64,000 bases of DNA, taken from the NCBI GenBank assembly GCA_014529385.2, contig CM043958.1, positions 137,371,043-137,435,042 of the forward strand, written 5' to 3'. Numbering within the stretch: position 1 is the stretch's first letter; the number at the start of each line of letters is the position of its first letter. Under the pieces are notes generated by a model that was given only the letters and a program-made list of their open reading frames with translations, was not told where the DNA came from and made no database searches. The stretch is from Adiantum capillus-veneris. Lineage: Eukaryota; Streptophyta; Polypodiopsida; Polypodiales; Pteridaceae. Positions 1 to 11,850 of the stretch are shown here, in pieces. The position numbers were made by a program, and so were the translations under genes.

Positions 1-885
1 CTCCTTCCTAAATCAAGAGATGAAGTGAAAAAGACGTTGAGCAATCTTGGATTTGATTACAACACCATGCATGCATTTTTCCCAACGATTGTATTTTGTA
101 TAGAGATGAATATAAAAGTGAAAAGGCATGTCCAAAATGTAAAACATCTCGTTATAAAGCTATGAGCAGCTGAATCTCTTGTAAGGTGCTTCAATATTTT
201 CCGTTGGCACCCCATATACAACACATGTTTTGAACCACAGATCTAGCGAGACTAATGGATTGGGGAGCAAAGAATGCAAGTAGAAATGGGATTTTAAGAA
301 TTTCCTCGGATTGCCTTGCTTTCAAACATACCTACAAAATGGCTTGAACTGAAGCAGAGCCATGACACATTAAGATGGGCGTTGGCTTAGATGGTGTGAA
401 TCCATTCTCCATGCGCTCAAGTAAATGGTCTACTTGGCTAGTAGTTCTAGTTAACTACAATCTACCACCCTTTATTTGCTTTAAGAAAGAGAATTTACTT
501 TTGTCTCTCATAATTCCAAAAAAAACGTCAAGTTAAAAACATTAGCATATACTTTGCACCTCTAATTGACAACCTCTAAGAGGGTTGGAGAGGCATAGAA
601 GTGCTTGACATGTCAAAATCAGAAAATGAAAGGAGATTTAGAGTTTGAGGAATTTTAGCATGGACTATACATGACTTTCTCGGCTACAGATTCTGTGTCG
701 GTACTGGTTTGTGTTTAAGTATTACATGTAGATACTTTTCATTTCATTCTATTTTTTATCATCATACTTAATTATTTACTATGGATTTAGGATGCTCAAT
801 TGAAGGTTATAAAGCTTGTCCCTCATGCAGTGATTGGTTGAAATCTACATATAATAAGCATCTCAATAATATATATACCTTCGAC
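1..885 (+). pseudogene. Decayed CACTA (En/Spm) TNP2-type transposase fragment
   Basis: Conceptual translation matches the conserved core of plant TNP2 transposases in order. First come LLPKSRDEVKKTLSNLGFDY and a zinc-ribbon-like CPKC segment, reached only after a one-base frameshift near position 90. Then DGVNPFSMRSSKWSTWLV and NYNLPP (about 390-470), a WTIHDF block (about 660-690), and a CPSC segment (about 810-830) after what looks like an unspliced intron. Frameshifts and stops occur throughout, so it cannot make protein. The family cuts and pastes CACTA transposons. The fragment enters from beyond the left edge and no terminal repeat is visible. It resembles the TNP2 N-terminal portion at 41.5 kb but is a separate, older copy. 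Confidence 0.85.
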
Positions 886-1695
886 ACAAATGATTCTTAC
901 CCAAAATCATTTGCTACATTGAAGAACAAAAACTAGACATTTTGATGGAAAGGTCAAGAACGAACGATGTTTAAAACGGAAGACACTCGCACATATATAC
1001 CTAAAGTGAACCAAAATGCCCATAATTGATCCACAGTTAGAGCTTACAAGCAACAGAGATGATAACGAATATTGAGGACGACCCTCTCTGACTCCCTCTA
1101 TCTCTGTATGGTTTTCTTTGGAGTATTGAAGTATTTGAAGATCTCTCATCTTCTTGATCCTATGCACATATTCAAAAATATAGGCCGCTCTTTATGGAAA
1201 CATCTTATTGGTTTGAAAAACATGGCCCACTTGACCTGAGGTGGGAGCCATTTAAATAATTTGTTTGAAACCGATCCACGTAGATTCTCTAATGTCGCTT
1301 CTCAAAGAAAAAGAGAGAGGATTTACACTTTCACAAATCTTTACTTCTTTCCTTGCTTCAATGATTGCTTTTAGCATGAATGATGGTTCCTTTTACTTTC
1401 CGTGAAGAGAGGGAATGAGAGAGAGCAATAGAGATATATAGAGGGAGAAAGAGGGAGAGAAGAGGAGAACGACGCCCAATGGGGTCTCAACCAACCCTCT
1501 CAAGGACCATCCACACCATTGATGATCATGGTATTTGCTTTTGATTGCGTAAATAAAAAGTCACCGCAATAAATCCTCACAAAGAGGCACCTACAGGCTG
1601 TTTTGATGCATTGTTGGATCCATCTCTATGTGGTATTGTTTGTGGTCAGCAAGGGATAGATCTGGGTTTGTGTGCTTTCCATGAGGTCTCACCCA
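886..1695. other. No recognisable gene
   Basis: AT-rich sequence with a purine-rich GA/GAGAGA stretch at about 1400-1465. I found no coherent coding signal, terminal repeat or RNA gene. Confidence 0.5.
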
Positions 1696-1699
1696 ACCG

Positions 1700-1902
1700 T
1701 AGAGGCACCCACAAAGTTGATTTGGGAAATCATGGCTCTATACAAGTCAATGGTGGGGAATGTACGGACTCTAGAGGGGATTTTTGGTTTGGTTCATTCC
1801 ACTTTTGAGGTGAAATAGGGCTGCCCGCTATGTCCTACACTATTTGGCATGCATGTGAGTGAGGTTGCTAACTACATTGAGAGGTTCAGTGATAGGGGAG
1901 CA
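1700..1902 (+). pseudogene. LINE-type reverse transcriptase fragment
   Basis: The conceptual translation contains IWEIMALYKSMVGNVRT, a stretch reading as VHSTFEVK, a stop codon, then GCPLCPTLFGMHVSEVANYI. This is the palm region of a non-LTR retrotransposon RT (consensus K/RQGCPLSPxLF). The same blocks occur in the same order at about 9370-9560 (IWGIMALYTSIVGHVRT, then KQGCPFSLNLFGMYIDEV), so both are relics of one family. Only about 65 codons survive, with a stop in the middle. It is non-functional. Confidence 0.7.
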
Positions 1903-1929
1903 TAGTTGGCATGGACATGTGGCGACGAC

Positions 1930-2275
1930 GACGACGACAAGGTACTAATGGGGTCTATGGATCCTTATATCGAGCAAAGGCACAAGTGGTACTAGGTACT
2001 GGGGCAACATGCCTTCAACAAGATTCATGTCCCCAAATCTTGTCTCATGGAGTGCATTGTTTGCAAGATATGTCCAATACAGTCAGGGCTAGGCAGCTCT
2101 AGCTATACTTAGTAGATGCATAGAGAGGACATCTCTCTAAATCCAATCACTATACATTTGCACCTAGAAGGCATGAGGCAAGATGTTGATATGGGCAAAA
2201 TAATTCACGATGATATTGTTAGTTAGGGCTTGTTGAAGAAAACGTTGTGCTTGGCATTGCCTTGGTCGACATGTA
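1930..2275 (+). pseudogene. PPR-protein pseudogene, 5' part, cut by Copia-1
   Basis: In broken frames the translation shows typical pentatricopeptide repeat signatures: NLVSWSALFARYVQ (about 2035-2075), then GKIIHDDIV, a stop, and ALVDMY running into the Copia-1 insertion. Plant PPR proteins bind organellar RNA for editing, splicing and stability. The motifs are of the plant-specific type (VVSWNALI, ALVDMYAKCG). The last codons are directly continued after the element at 7361, so the retrotransposon landed inside this repeat. In-frame stops on both sides show it was, or has become, a pseudogene. Confidence 0.75.
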
Positions 2276-2503
2276 TGTTACCATATACATGTGGTAGTGA
2301 TGTGTGTGAACACACTAGGACCGCCGGGGCATTTTTTTCCCTCTTTAGGAGGTTTTTTCCCCCGAGCATTGTATATACGCCCATCACTCTAGGGCTATCT
2401 ATCTTTCCATTGCACACTAAGTAACACACTCTCTATTGTGTGCCTTGAGCTTCCTTTGTCTTCTCCAAGTTGTGTGTGTCTCTCTGCAACCCTAATTCCA
2501 ACA
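2276..2503 (+). repeat. 5' LTR of Copia-1
   Basis: 228 bp, TG...CA ends, near-identical to 7134-7360. A TATA-like stretch (GTATATAC, about 2371-2378) could be the element promoter. Confidence 0.95.
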
Positions 2504-2505
2504 AT

Positions 2506-2520
2506 TGGTATCAGAACAGG
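2506..2520 (+). other. Primer-binding site of Copia-1
   Basis: TGGTATCAGAACAGG lies two bases after the LTR and is complementary, with small differences, to the 3' end of initiator tRNA-Met, the usual copia primer. Confidence 0.85.
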
Positions 2521-2865
2521 TTACGTCCTCCCGGGCTTAGTCGCCAACTGCTCCAACACACGCCTACTCACTTTCTCCGGTTTCAGTGAGCTTTGGCAAG
2601 CGTTCGTCGGTCGACAAAAATTTCAGGTAAGCTCGTTGAGCTTAGTCTGCCCAGATTTCTTATTCGGGCTCATTTCGGCCTCCGTTTCCACTACAGGTAG
2701 TACTGCACAGGCTATTTTGTCATTTTGTGCAAAATTTCTGTGAGTGCCGTTTTTTGCATAACAGGTGCCTCATAGTCTTCTACGGTTTGTGCTATATAGC
2801 AAGTGTTGTTCCCGCTCGATTTCTCCTATTTTTGGGCAGTTTTCACATCAGGTGCAGCATTTACA

Positions 2866-5800
2866 TTGCCTGACAACAACACAAATGTGTTCAAGATGTT
2901 TGTTGCTTAGGACTGGTTGGATGGGGACAACTACCCTATGTGGGCTTATATGATGCAACATGTTCTTGTGTCAAAGGGTGTCTGGAACATTGTGCAGGGC
3001 ATTGATGTACGTCCTGGTTCTGAGGATGTAGGTGATGTTGAGGATGTTGCAGGTCTTGCTACAAGGATTGCTGCTATTAGAGTTGTTTTGCCTATGGCAG
3101 AACAAGCTCGTTGGGATGTAAAGGATGCACAGTCTCATGCATTGATTGTGTTTTCTGTGAAGCGCACAATTGTTCCTCACATCTGTTCAACAAAATCTAC
3201 AAAATAAGCTTGGGATATTTTGGCTGGTCTTTATGCAAGCCCCAATGAGGCTAAAATTGCTTTGCTGCGTAAAGAGCTGGAGTCGAAGATTATGCTGGTG
3301 TCAAGGATATCAATGAGCAACTTATTTCTGCAGGTGAAGTCATTTCAGACAGTTCCCTTGTGCAGACTGTTCTTGATGCCTTACCAGATTCTTACCAGAC
3401 TGTTCTTGATGCCTTACCAAATTCTTACCAGACTTTTGCTAGTACTTGGAGACTTATGACCCAAGGAAATCCAAAAGTTGTCAAGTTTGATGCATTATGC
3501 ACACTACTATTGCAAGAGTCACTTTCCAGAAAAAACGGGACTAGACAGCTGTTGAATAGGCTTTTATTGCTTCTCAAAGAAAGGGTGGTAACAGCAATGC
3601 TGCCACTTCTTATGGTTCTGCTGCGAGTGGCAAAACTTCTATTCCTAATGCTTCTACTGGTAGCACTTCGTCTGGCAATTTTGGTGATAAGGACAAAAAG
3701 AAGATGCGTTGCCCTTATTGTAAAGCTAATGATCACTTGATGAAGTCGTGTCCTAAGTTGAAGGCCAAAGAGGCGAAGAAAGAGGGTGGTTCCACTGCAA
3801 ATGCTGGTTCCACTACAAATGGAGCCATTGTTGAGTCTCCTATGAAAGGAGACTGTGTTGCTGATGTTGATGCAGAATGGGCTTTTAGTGCAGAGTGCAC
3901 TTACAATCCTGTTGTCCATGATGCATGCTTGTCAGTTGTTGGTGCAGATTCACATGTGTGGTATTTCGACAGTGGTGCTACAAAGCACATTACCTCACAT
4001 CGTGAATTGTTCACCTCTCTCGAGTTTGTCCCTCATGGGAATTCAGTCACTTGTGCCAACAATGCCTCTTATCCGGTTCAGAGAGTTCGAAAGATTGTGC
4101 TTACTACTGCAAATGGCAGTTCCTTCACACTTGTTGATGCACTATATGTACCTAGGATCAAGAAGAATCTCTTGTCTGTATCCGCACTTGCTAGACTTGG
4201 ACTTGTAGTCAAATTTGTGGATGACAGATGTACAGTTCATGATCTCAGTTTTGGTGATGAAATTGTTGCATCTGGCCTTTTGTGTCGTGGGCTGTATACG
4301 CTCACTTTGTAGACAAGTGTGGATAAAATTTTGCAAATGTTGTTGCAGATTCAAGGGCTATATCAGATGCAAAACTTTGGCATGCACGTTTTGCTCATCT
4401 GAATTTTGCCAGTTTGCTACATTTGCAGAAATCTGATATGGTTTGTTTGCTACCTCTTGAAGCACCTGCCAAACATGTTTGTGAAGGCTATATTTTGGGT
4501 AAGATGCAATGTTCTAAGTTTCCAAAGGATGGTTCAGTTCAGACCACATGCAAGTTGCAGCTTGTGCATAGGGATGTTTGTGGGCCCATGCAAACTCTGT
4601 CCTTGGGCAATTACCTTTACTTCATGACTTTCATTGATGATTACTCGATGCATGCATGGGTATTTCTGCTTAAAGCGAAGTCCGAAGTTTTTATGAGCTT
4701 CAAACAATTTCTGGCTATGGCTGAAAATGTCTCAAAATGTACTATGGGCACTCTCCTTTCCGATCAAGGGGGGGAGTATATGTCTCATGAATTTAATGCA
4801 TTTTTGGCTAGTCGTGGGATAAAACACCAATATACAGTGCCTTATACACCTTAGCAAAATGGTGTTGATGAGAGGAAAAACAGGTCACTGACGAAAATGG
4901 CACGATGTATGGTCAAAAGTCAAGCTTTGCCGCATTCTTTTTGGCTTGAGGCCATCATGTGTGCCACTTATGTACTTAACAGGTGTCCTAGGAAAGCTTT
5001 GCAATCTATTACTCCATATGAAGCATGGCATGATAGAAAGCCTTCTATTGAGCACATGCGTGTTTTTGGTTGTTTGGCATATGCTTTGGTGCCACAAACA
5101 CAACGCAGAAAATTGGATGATAAGGCTGAAAAATGTATTTTTGTTGGTTATAGTGCTGAAAGCAAAGGTTACAGGTTATATCATTTGCAAACAAAGTGTA
5201 TTCTGGTTTCATGGGATGTAGTGTTTGTGGAAGATTCTGTTCAGCCCTTGTTGTCATGTACTAGAGACAGTAATGTAAGCTCACAAGACATTTATGACAC
5301 TTTGTTGCCTCTTTTCAGTGGTGGAAATACGAATGTAATTTCCAATGAGGCAAATGTACAGCGTATGGGGGTTTCTGAAAATGTTACAGATCAGCCTATT
5401 ACTAATGCAGATGTACATGATGTACTTGATGAGGAAAGGGCTGAAAATGAGTAGGCTAGAGGTATGCCAAAATGGTTGGTGCACACTTTGCATGACAGTA
5501 AATTGGATGCGCCTTTGTCTAATCATAATTGTTCAGGCTCTTGCCATGCATCTTATGCATCAGATTGTTATGCTTTGACTGTGTCTAGCTTACATGATGT
5601 TGAGGAGCCTCTGTCTTTTGATGAAGCAAGGAATTCAGAAAATTGGATGGCTGCCATGCAATCAGAATATGATGCACTTATAGAAAATGATGCATGGACT
5701 TTATGTGATTTGCCTCCTGGCAAAAGGGCCATTGGTAGGAAGTGGGTTTACAAGTTGAAACGCAAGCCGGATGGTGAGATCGATCGCCATAAGGCTCAAC

Positions 5801-7054
5801 TTGTTACAAAGGGTTATGCACAACAAAAAGTCATAGATTATGAAGAGACTTTTGCTCCCACTTGTCGTATGACTACTGCGCATTTTCTATGTGCATTGGA
5901 AGCTCGTTTTGGTTGGGATGTACATCAATCAGACATTGTTACTGCTTTCTTGAATGGTGACATATTTGAGGACGTTATGTAATGCAGCCTCGCGGTTTTG
6001 TCATAAAAGGACAAGAGGACAAAGTGTGCATATGTAAGAAGGCTTTGTATGGGTTGAAGCAATCTTCTCATGCTTGGTATGAGAAAGCTGACACTCGTTT
6101 GGTTAAACGAGGCTTTCATAACAGTCCAACAGAAAGCACATTGTATGTAAAGCGTGAGGGTGATGTACTTCTCATTGTGGTTCTTTATGTCGATGATTTG
6201 CTAATCACTGGACCAAATGAGAGACATATTGCCAAATTTAAGGTTGATTTGAATGCTACTTTCAAGATGAAAGATTTGGGGATGTTGCATCATTACTTGG
6301 GTATACAGTTTAAGCAGTGTGATGGTGGTATTGCCTTGTGTCAGAAAAGTTACATAGAGACATTGCTATGTAAGTTTGGACTTGAGGATTGCAAACCTAT
6401 TGCCACTCCCATGGAAACAGGTTTGAAGTTGAGTCTACATGATGGTGGCGATCCTGCTGATGTCACTCTTTACCAAACTGTTGTTGGTTGCCTCATTTAT
6501 GTATGCAACAGGAGGCTAGATATTCAGTTTGTAGTCTCACAGGTCAGCAGATTTATGCATAGCCCAAGGTCTAAGCATTGGAAGGCTGTCCAGAGGATTT
6601 TTAGATACCTTAGTGGCACTTTACATCTTGGCTTGATTTATCCCAAGGGGGGATCATTGCCGCCAGACTTACATGCTTTTTTGGACTCAGATTGGGCTGG
6701 TTGTTTTGACATGCGAGTGTCCACAAGTGGTTTTTGTTTCATGCTTGGCAGTTCATGTATATGTGATTGAGCAAGAAGCAACCTACTGTGGCCACTTCGA
6801 GTTGTGAGGCTGAGTATAGGGCAGTCTTCATAGCTACGCTTGAGTGTGTATGGCTCAGACGCCTTATGGATGATTTGGGTGTTGGACAGGACACTGCCAA
6901 CACTATCTACACTGACAGTCAGAGTGCATTGGTAGTTGCAAGGAACCCAGTTTTTCATGCTCGCACAAAGCACATTGAGGTGCTTTACCACTATGTCAGG
7001 GAGAGGCTCTCAGCAAGAGAGATCAGCTTGGCTTATCTTACTCCCCTTTGTGGA
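2866..7054 (+). pseudogene. Copia-1 gag-pol, multiply disrupted
   Basis: Order of domains: gag from about 2866 (its equivalent ATG in Copia-2 is changed here), with stops near 2908 and at 3205-3207. A short deletion follows near 3293, then a 33-bp tandem duplication (about 3362-3428). A CX2CX4HX4C zinc knuckle (CPYCKANDHLMKSC) starts near 3710, and the aspartic protease signature FDSGAT is at about 3965. A one-base loss at about 4312 precedes the pre-integrase zinc region (HARF..H). The integrase core spans about 4600-5250 with a stop near 4852. RT starts near 5630 (intact YVDD near 6188) with a stop at about 5980. RNase H (SDWAG, SCEAEY, TDSQSA) runs from 6670 to 7054, with a stop near 6768. 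Its C-terminus is deleted relative to Copia-2. Confidence 0.9.
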
Positions 7055-7133
7055 CTGATCATGTCCTCAGGGCATGGCACTTCCCTTTACTCATGTGCCA
7101 GCTCTCATTCACCGCATCACTCCAGGGGGGATT

Positions 7134-7360
7134 TGTTACCATATACATGTGGTAGTGATGTGTGTAAACACACTAGGACCGCCGGGGCATTTTTTCCCTC
7201 TTTAGGAGGTTTTTTCCCCCGAGCATTGTATATACGCCCATCACTCTAGGGCTATCTATCTTTCCATTGCACACTAAGTAACACACTCTCTATTGTGTGC
7301 CTTGAGCTTCCTTCGTCTTCTCCAAGCTGTGTGTGTCTCTCTGCAACCCTAATTCCAACA
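7134..7360 (+). repeat. 3' LTR of Copia-1
   Basis: 227 bp copy of the 5' LTR, preceded by the polypurine tract and followed by the ATGTA target duplication. Confidence 0.95.
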
Positions 7361-8060
7361 ATGTATGCCAAATGTGGTGCATTCCATAAAGCCAAAAAAG
7401 TTCTTAAGGAGCTTTCTATTCAGGATGTTGTTTCTTGGATGCACTGATTGCGAGATATGCTAAATTTGACAAGGCCGAGAAGCTCTGGGCTATTTTTGCC
7501 GAATGCAAAATGAGGGTCTCTCTTCAGATGAAATTACATACGCTTGCATCTTGAAGTCATATGGCTCTATGTGAAGTGCGGGAGGTTGAGGGTAGCTAGA
7601 AGCGTGAGCGACACTATTCAGAGCCATGAAAGTACAATTCACTTCTCAGAGCACAACACAGAGCACTGGCAAGTAAGCAACAATATCTGCTACACAAGCA
7701 AACATGAAGCGAAAGAGAATATCTTTCTTTTATGAGCTCACTTAAAAGACTGTGCTAAGAAGAAGGATTTGTACCAAGGCAGTAGATACATGCTAATATT
7801 TGTGATAGACAGCTACTTAAAAAGACTACATGCTTAGGCAAAAGGTTAGTCAGTATGTATGTCAAGGGTAGCAGCATTTCTCAAAGCGCAACATATCCTT
7901 GACGAGCTTCTTGTCTCCAATGTTGTCTCATGGAGTGCATTGACTGCAAGATATGTCAAATACGGTTAAGTTCAAAGAGCTTAAAGGCTATTTTTGATGG
8001 ATACAGAGACAGGGTGGTGCACCTCTCAAAGATCAACAGGTTCTCGACAAGGCTAGGGAT
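7361..8060 (+). pseudogene. PPR-protein pseudogene, 3' part
   Basis: Directly continues the repeat interrupted at 2275: MYAKCGAFHKAKKVL, then DVVSW, ALIARYAKFDKAEKLW (after a frameshift near 7440) and a following ITYACILKSYG block. A further copy of the motif (AQHILDELLVSNVVSWSALT) occurs at about 7890-7945. Frames change several times and stops are present, so no functional PPR protein is encoded. The second VVSW unit could belong to a duplicated copy rather than to the same gene. Confidence 0.7.
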
Positions 8061-8127
8061 GAGATCTATCGCCGAGGATGGCGGCTGAAATCCACTATCA
8101 TTCAAAGCTGAAAACGCTGGCTATCTT

Positions 8128-8340
8128 GGGTTGAAATGCTAGTTGTCCAAAATTAAAAACGTTGGCCTTCCAGCATACAACCAGACGCTCCCCAGACATC
8201 TTGAGATGCGTCGTGTGGAGGTTTTCTAGCATACAACAAAAAGCTCCCAAAAATCCCATTTGCACTGTTTCGAGGTTTTCAAGCATACAATAAATGATCC
8301 CCAGACATCTCGTATGCATCCTTCCGAGGTTCAGACAATA
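8128..8340. repeat. Short degenerate tandem repeats (about 60 bp unit)
   Basis: Three imperfect units, each with AGCATACAA followed by a CTCCC(C/A)..A stretch, a GATG/ATGC segment and a (C/G)GAGGTT end, lie head to tail. Function unknown. Confidence 0.55.
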
Positions 8341-8529
8341 CCAAAACAATATTTCTCACTACTCCACCTAGGAGTAAATCACCAAGCATTGCAGTATTAA
8401 AACCAGAGTCAAACAATTCAAATCGGCACCAAGACATAAATACAATAGCTAACTGTAGCATGGTCCATAAGCTCTTGAATAGTCGAAACAAGCTTCAACA
8501 GACACTGTTCCTATGACAGATTTAGGAGA

Positions 8530-8700
8530 GTACCAGCAGAGGCCAAGATATGCCAGTTGTGTCATATAGAGCCAGAGATAGAGTTACATCACATCTATCA
8601 TTGTCCGTCGATTTCACTGTCTATTCAAAGAGGGCTTTGGACTATTGGCCAGAGTCATGAGATATCAGGATCAGAGATGCCTTGGGTTGTTTTTGCTATA
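8530..8700 (+). pseudogene. LINE ORF2 C-terminal zinc-binding fragment
   Basis: The translation ICQLCHIEPEIELHHIYHCP shows the CxxC...H(x)4-5C pattern typical of the zinc-binding tail at the C-terminus of plant non-LTR retrotransposon ORF2 proteins. It stands alone, upstream of an RT fragment rather than downstream, so it probably comes from a different copy or a rearranged one. Confidence 0.55.
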
Positions 8701-9084
8701 GCTATGCAGACACATGAAGAGTCTCTTGAGGAGATCAAACAATGGGAGACATTCACAAAGGGAGATTACTTGCTTCTTTAAAGCAAGGAACCAATAGCCA
8801 GATGATCTTGCTTCATAGTAGACTTCATAGTGCACTTAACCAAAGGTATATTAGTTGATAGAGCCCTTGAGCTTGAGAGAGCTAGACGCCCTCATCTACA
8901 AGGGCGACCACAACATCGACGAAGGCTCCATCAGAGGATCAGGACCATTCTAGCATGAAATGGGAGATGCCCATTACCACTATTTATAGAGGTGGACATT
9001 GACAAAGCTCTTCAATGGCCGATGCAGTAGTTTCTTGGACAACACCCAATGTCAGGCATCCTTAAGCACTGATCCTACAAAGCC

Positions 9085-10020
9085 AAGAAACTATGGTACT
9101 ATTATGATTGGACACACATTGGCACGGTTCTAAGCATCTATCCTTGAGTAGCAGTTGAGCAGATGGGCAAAGAATGAGGGCATATGGGTAGTGGGACATG
9201 CTGGTTTTAGGAGAGGCTTCTCCACTCTTGACCATATTCTGACACTCGAAGCCATCATTGAGGAGGGTAGGGCATATGGGAGATGCATTTATTGTAGCTT
9301 TGTGGATTTCCACAAAGCATTTGACATGGTGCCTAGAGCCAAATTGATGTGCAAACTACAGGATGTGGGAGTGCCCATTGAGTTTATTTGGGGGATCATG
9401 GCTTTATACACATCAATAGTGGGACATGTACGCACTCCATAGGGAAAATCTAGTTTAGTTCACTCCACTATTAGAGTGAAACAAGGCTGTCCATTTTCTC
9501 TTAATCTTTTTGGTATGTATATAGATGAGGTTTCCAATTACATTGACACAGAGGGTGATAGAGGTGCCCAACTGGAAGGGAAATTGATCCCATTGTTGTT
9601 ATAGAATGATGATATTGTTCTGACTCATTGGAGGGTATGCAATGACATTTGAATGCATTACATAGCTTTGTGGAGAATACTGGATTGTCTATAAACCTTG
9701 TAAAACCAAGGTTATGGCATTTAACACCACACCGTAGTGGATCACAAGATCAAAACCTACATTCACTTATGGTCAGGAGACTGTGGAGTACACATATGCA
9801 TACACTTATATTGGGATAGTCTTCATTGGGCCAAAGTTTTCTTTGAAGAGCCTCAATAGGGACTAGATTGACCAAGCATGCGGCCCTGGGAGGATTGGAG
9901 AGGATGTGTTCACAACTTCAGTTCCAAGAACCTTGAACAAAGCTATGGCTCTTTGATACCTTGGTAGCTTCAACTATGCTCTATGTATTCAGTTTGGGGA
10001 CCCTCTCTCGGGGGGGTCAC
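9085..10020 (+). pseudogene. LINE-type reverse transcriptase relic
   Basis: The translation includes AGFRRGFSTLDHILTLE, CSFVDFHKAFDMVPR (RT motif A with the catalytic aspartate of the FxDFxKAFD block), IWGIMALY, then after a TAG near 9439 VKQGCPFSLNLFGMYIDEV. An NDDIVL segment near 9607-9625 corresponds to the FADD motif C with its first residues changed. A distal segment near 9925-10000 still resembles the ORF2 region after RT. Several stops interrupt it. No target duplication or poly-A tail is evident. Confidence 0.8.
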
Positions 10021-10273
10021 CTCTTAGACATGTAAGTTACCACCTGAGTTCAAATGAATGGGTTTATTAATTGCCAAAATTTTAAAAATTTAACATAATT
10101 ATATTAATAGAAATGGTTCTTTAATTAATTAGAGAAAAACTCATAACGTTTTTAAGAAAAAGGGGTCATTTTATTACCTTAAGCATATAAGTAAAGGGGG
10201 TCTTAAATACCCTTTGAATGCACATTATATGAATAGTTTCTTAAAGGTGCACCCCCTGAGGACCCTCTATGGG
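10021..10273. other. AT-rich spacer, nothing recognised
   Basis: AT-rich sequence with GGGGTC/GGGGGTC patches. No ORF or terminal repeat was identified. Confidence 0.4.
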
Positions 10274-11143
10274 TGTTAACCACTGAACACGAGAAAAGCC
10301 CAATTTGTATTATTTATTCCGTCAAACTCAATGTAATTATTTTTTGAGACTTGATTGAGTTTACAGATTCTAATATACCAAATATGCAGATTAGCCAAAC
10401 CCATGGTAGAAAGTAGGAGATGATTTTGATAAGTTAGAACCTCCAAGGCTGAATGATAAAAGCCTTTTTTAACCATAAGAACAACTTTTGAATTAATCAA
10501 CTTTTGAGCTCAACTAAGTGTGCCGTAAGTTTTGTGTGAGAGAGTGAGCGATCTTCCTCTACTCTCTATGTGCGCTACGAATGCTACATTGCAAAGGCGT
10601 CTTCACCATTGTTTTAGCAACAGCAAGAGCTACGCTGACACTAAGCTTGCACGGTTTTGGTCTCTTCACGAAGAGCTCTCCCACAGCTTTGAGGTGATTT
10701 TTCTCTCTAACTGTGCGTCCAATTATAGATTGATATGTCATTGCATTCACGGTGAGTAGAACTACACATTAGGATTAAACATGTCTAGAATTGATGACTT
10801 GTAATTTTTGGCATGTCTTCCTATGTGATTTTTGCACCAAGTGTTTACAAGAAGTGAGCTGGGTTAGAGACTTTTGGCTAGTGTCCTTTAGGTATGTAGA
10901 GATCACCCCTTAAGTTTTGTGGCAATTTGACAACGTTAGGTCTTGTTTCGAAGAGTGTAGACATCGTAGATATGATAGCTTTCATGCATACATAGTGTGT
11001 TTTGAGTTGGTTTTCCTTGTTAGTGATCTTCCATAGAAGGTCAAGATGCACCTATGGGTCAAGCTCCATCCTTGGTTGACATCTTGTTTGTTGGCCTAGT
11101 TCTTACTTTGCTAGCAACTGGGAGCAGTGCATCTTCCTGACAT
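10274..11143 (+). repeat. Probable 5' LTR of Gypsy-1
   Basis: The right boundary is inferred from a degenerate tRNA-Asp-type primer-binding site that begins five bases after a CA dinucleotide. The left boundary is inferred from TGTTAACC, the same first eight bases as the Gypsy-2 LTR read on its coding strand. A partner 3' LTR was not found in the window, so the limits remain tentative. Confidence 0.5.
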
Positions 11144-11147
11144 TTTT

Positions 11148-11165
11148 GGCACCACTATCGAGTAC
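11148..11165 (+). other. Degenerate primer-binding site of Gypsy-1
   Basis: TGGCACCACTATCGAGTA aligns with the tRNA-Asp primer-binding site used by Gypsy-2 (TGGCGCCGCTGCCGGGGA). Most differences are transitions, as expected for an old methylated copy. Confidence 0.55.
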
Positions 11166-11171
11166 AAGAGC

Positions 11172-11563
11172 CCTAGGTAGGTGACCTTAGACTAGTCCTA
11201 CAAGGTGAAAGTTCCTCTCGTTCTCCAAAGCCTTGTTATTTTACCCTAGGTAGGACTCTTGAGGTTTTAGAAAGGTTGCATGGAGTGTGTGTCTCGCCTG
11301 GGTCTTTCACGGTAGACAGTTTTACTTGGTTTGGTATAGTTGTGATTGTTGGTGTTTGATTGGTTGTCCTAGGTAGGTGACCTTAGACTAGTCCTACAAG
11401 GTGAAAGTTCCTCTCGTTCTCCAAAGCCTTGTTATTTTACCCTAGGTAGGACTCTTGAGGTTTTAGAAAGGTTGCATGGAGTGTGTGTCTCACCTGGGTC
11501 TTTCACGGTAGACAGTTTTACTTGGTTTGGTATAGTTGCGATTGTTGGTGTTTGATTGGTTGT
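11172..11563. repeat. 196-bp perfect-length tandem duplication
   Basis: 11172-11367 and 11368-11563 are almost identical, starting CCTAGGTAGGTGACC and ending GATTGGTTGT. Only a few bases differ. The duplication lies just after the primer-binding site, in the Gypsy-1 leader. Confidence 0.95.
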
Positions 11564-11850
11564 GTTGGTGTGAAAGTGCTTAAGAGTCCATGTGTGGCAG
11601 TAAAGTGTGTTTCTACCCACAATTGTAAAACCCCAGATGATGAGTAGGAGTAGTTGTAGATAGGACATGTGATTGTGATCTAGAGCCATCCATCATTGAT
11701 ATTATTTGCTTGTATGCTTGCTTGCATATGTAATCTCTAAAAAGTTGATTTTTAGAGATAACTTGCAATAAAAAAGCTTTAGTAGACATTATGCATGGTT
11801 GAGCACATATGTAAGAGATCTGAATGAGAAATTTGCAATATTTTATATGC

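Larger units (their letters stand above)
2276..7360 (+). mobile_element. Copia-1: full-length Ty1/copia LTR retrotransposon, coding region decayed
   Basis: Element of 5085 bp bounded by LTRs that start TGTTACC and end CCAACA. A perfect 5-bp target duplication ATGTA flanks it (2271-2275 and 7361-7365). A tRNA-iMet-type primer-binding site follows the left LTR, and a polypurine tract CCAGGGGGGAT lies just before the right LTR. Domain order gag, protease, integrase, RT, RNase H identifies Ty1/copia (Pseudoviridae-like). The two LTRs differ by three substitutions and one single-base indel, so insertion was fairly recent. The coding region nevertheless has several stops and frameshifts. Copia-2 is a relative of the same family. 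Confidence 0.95.
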
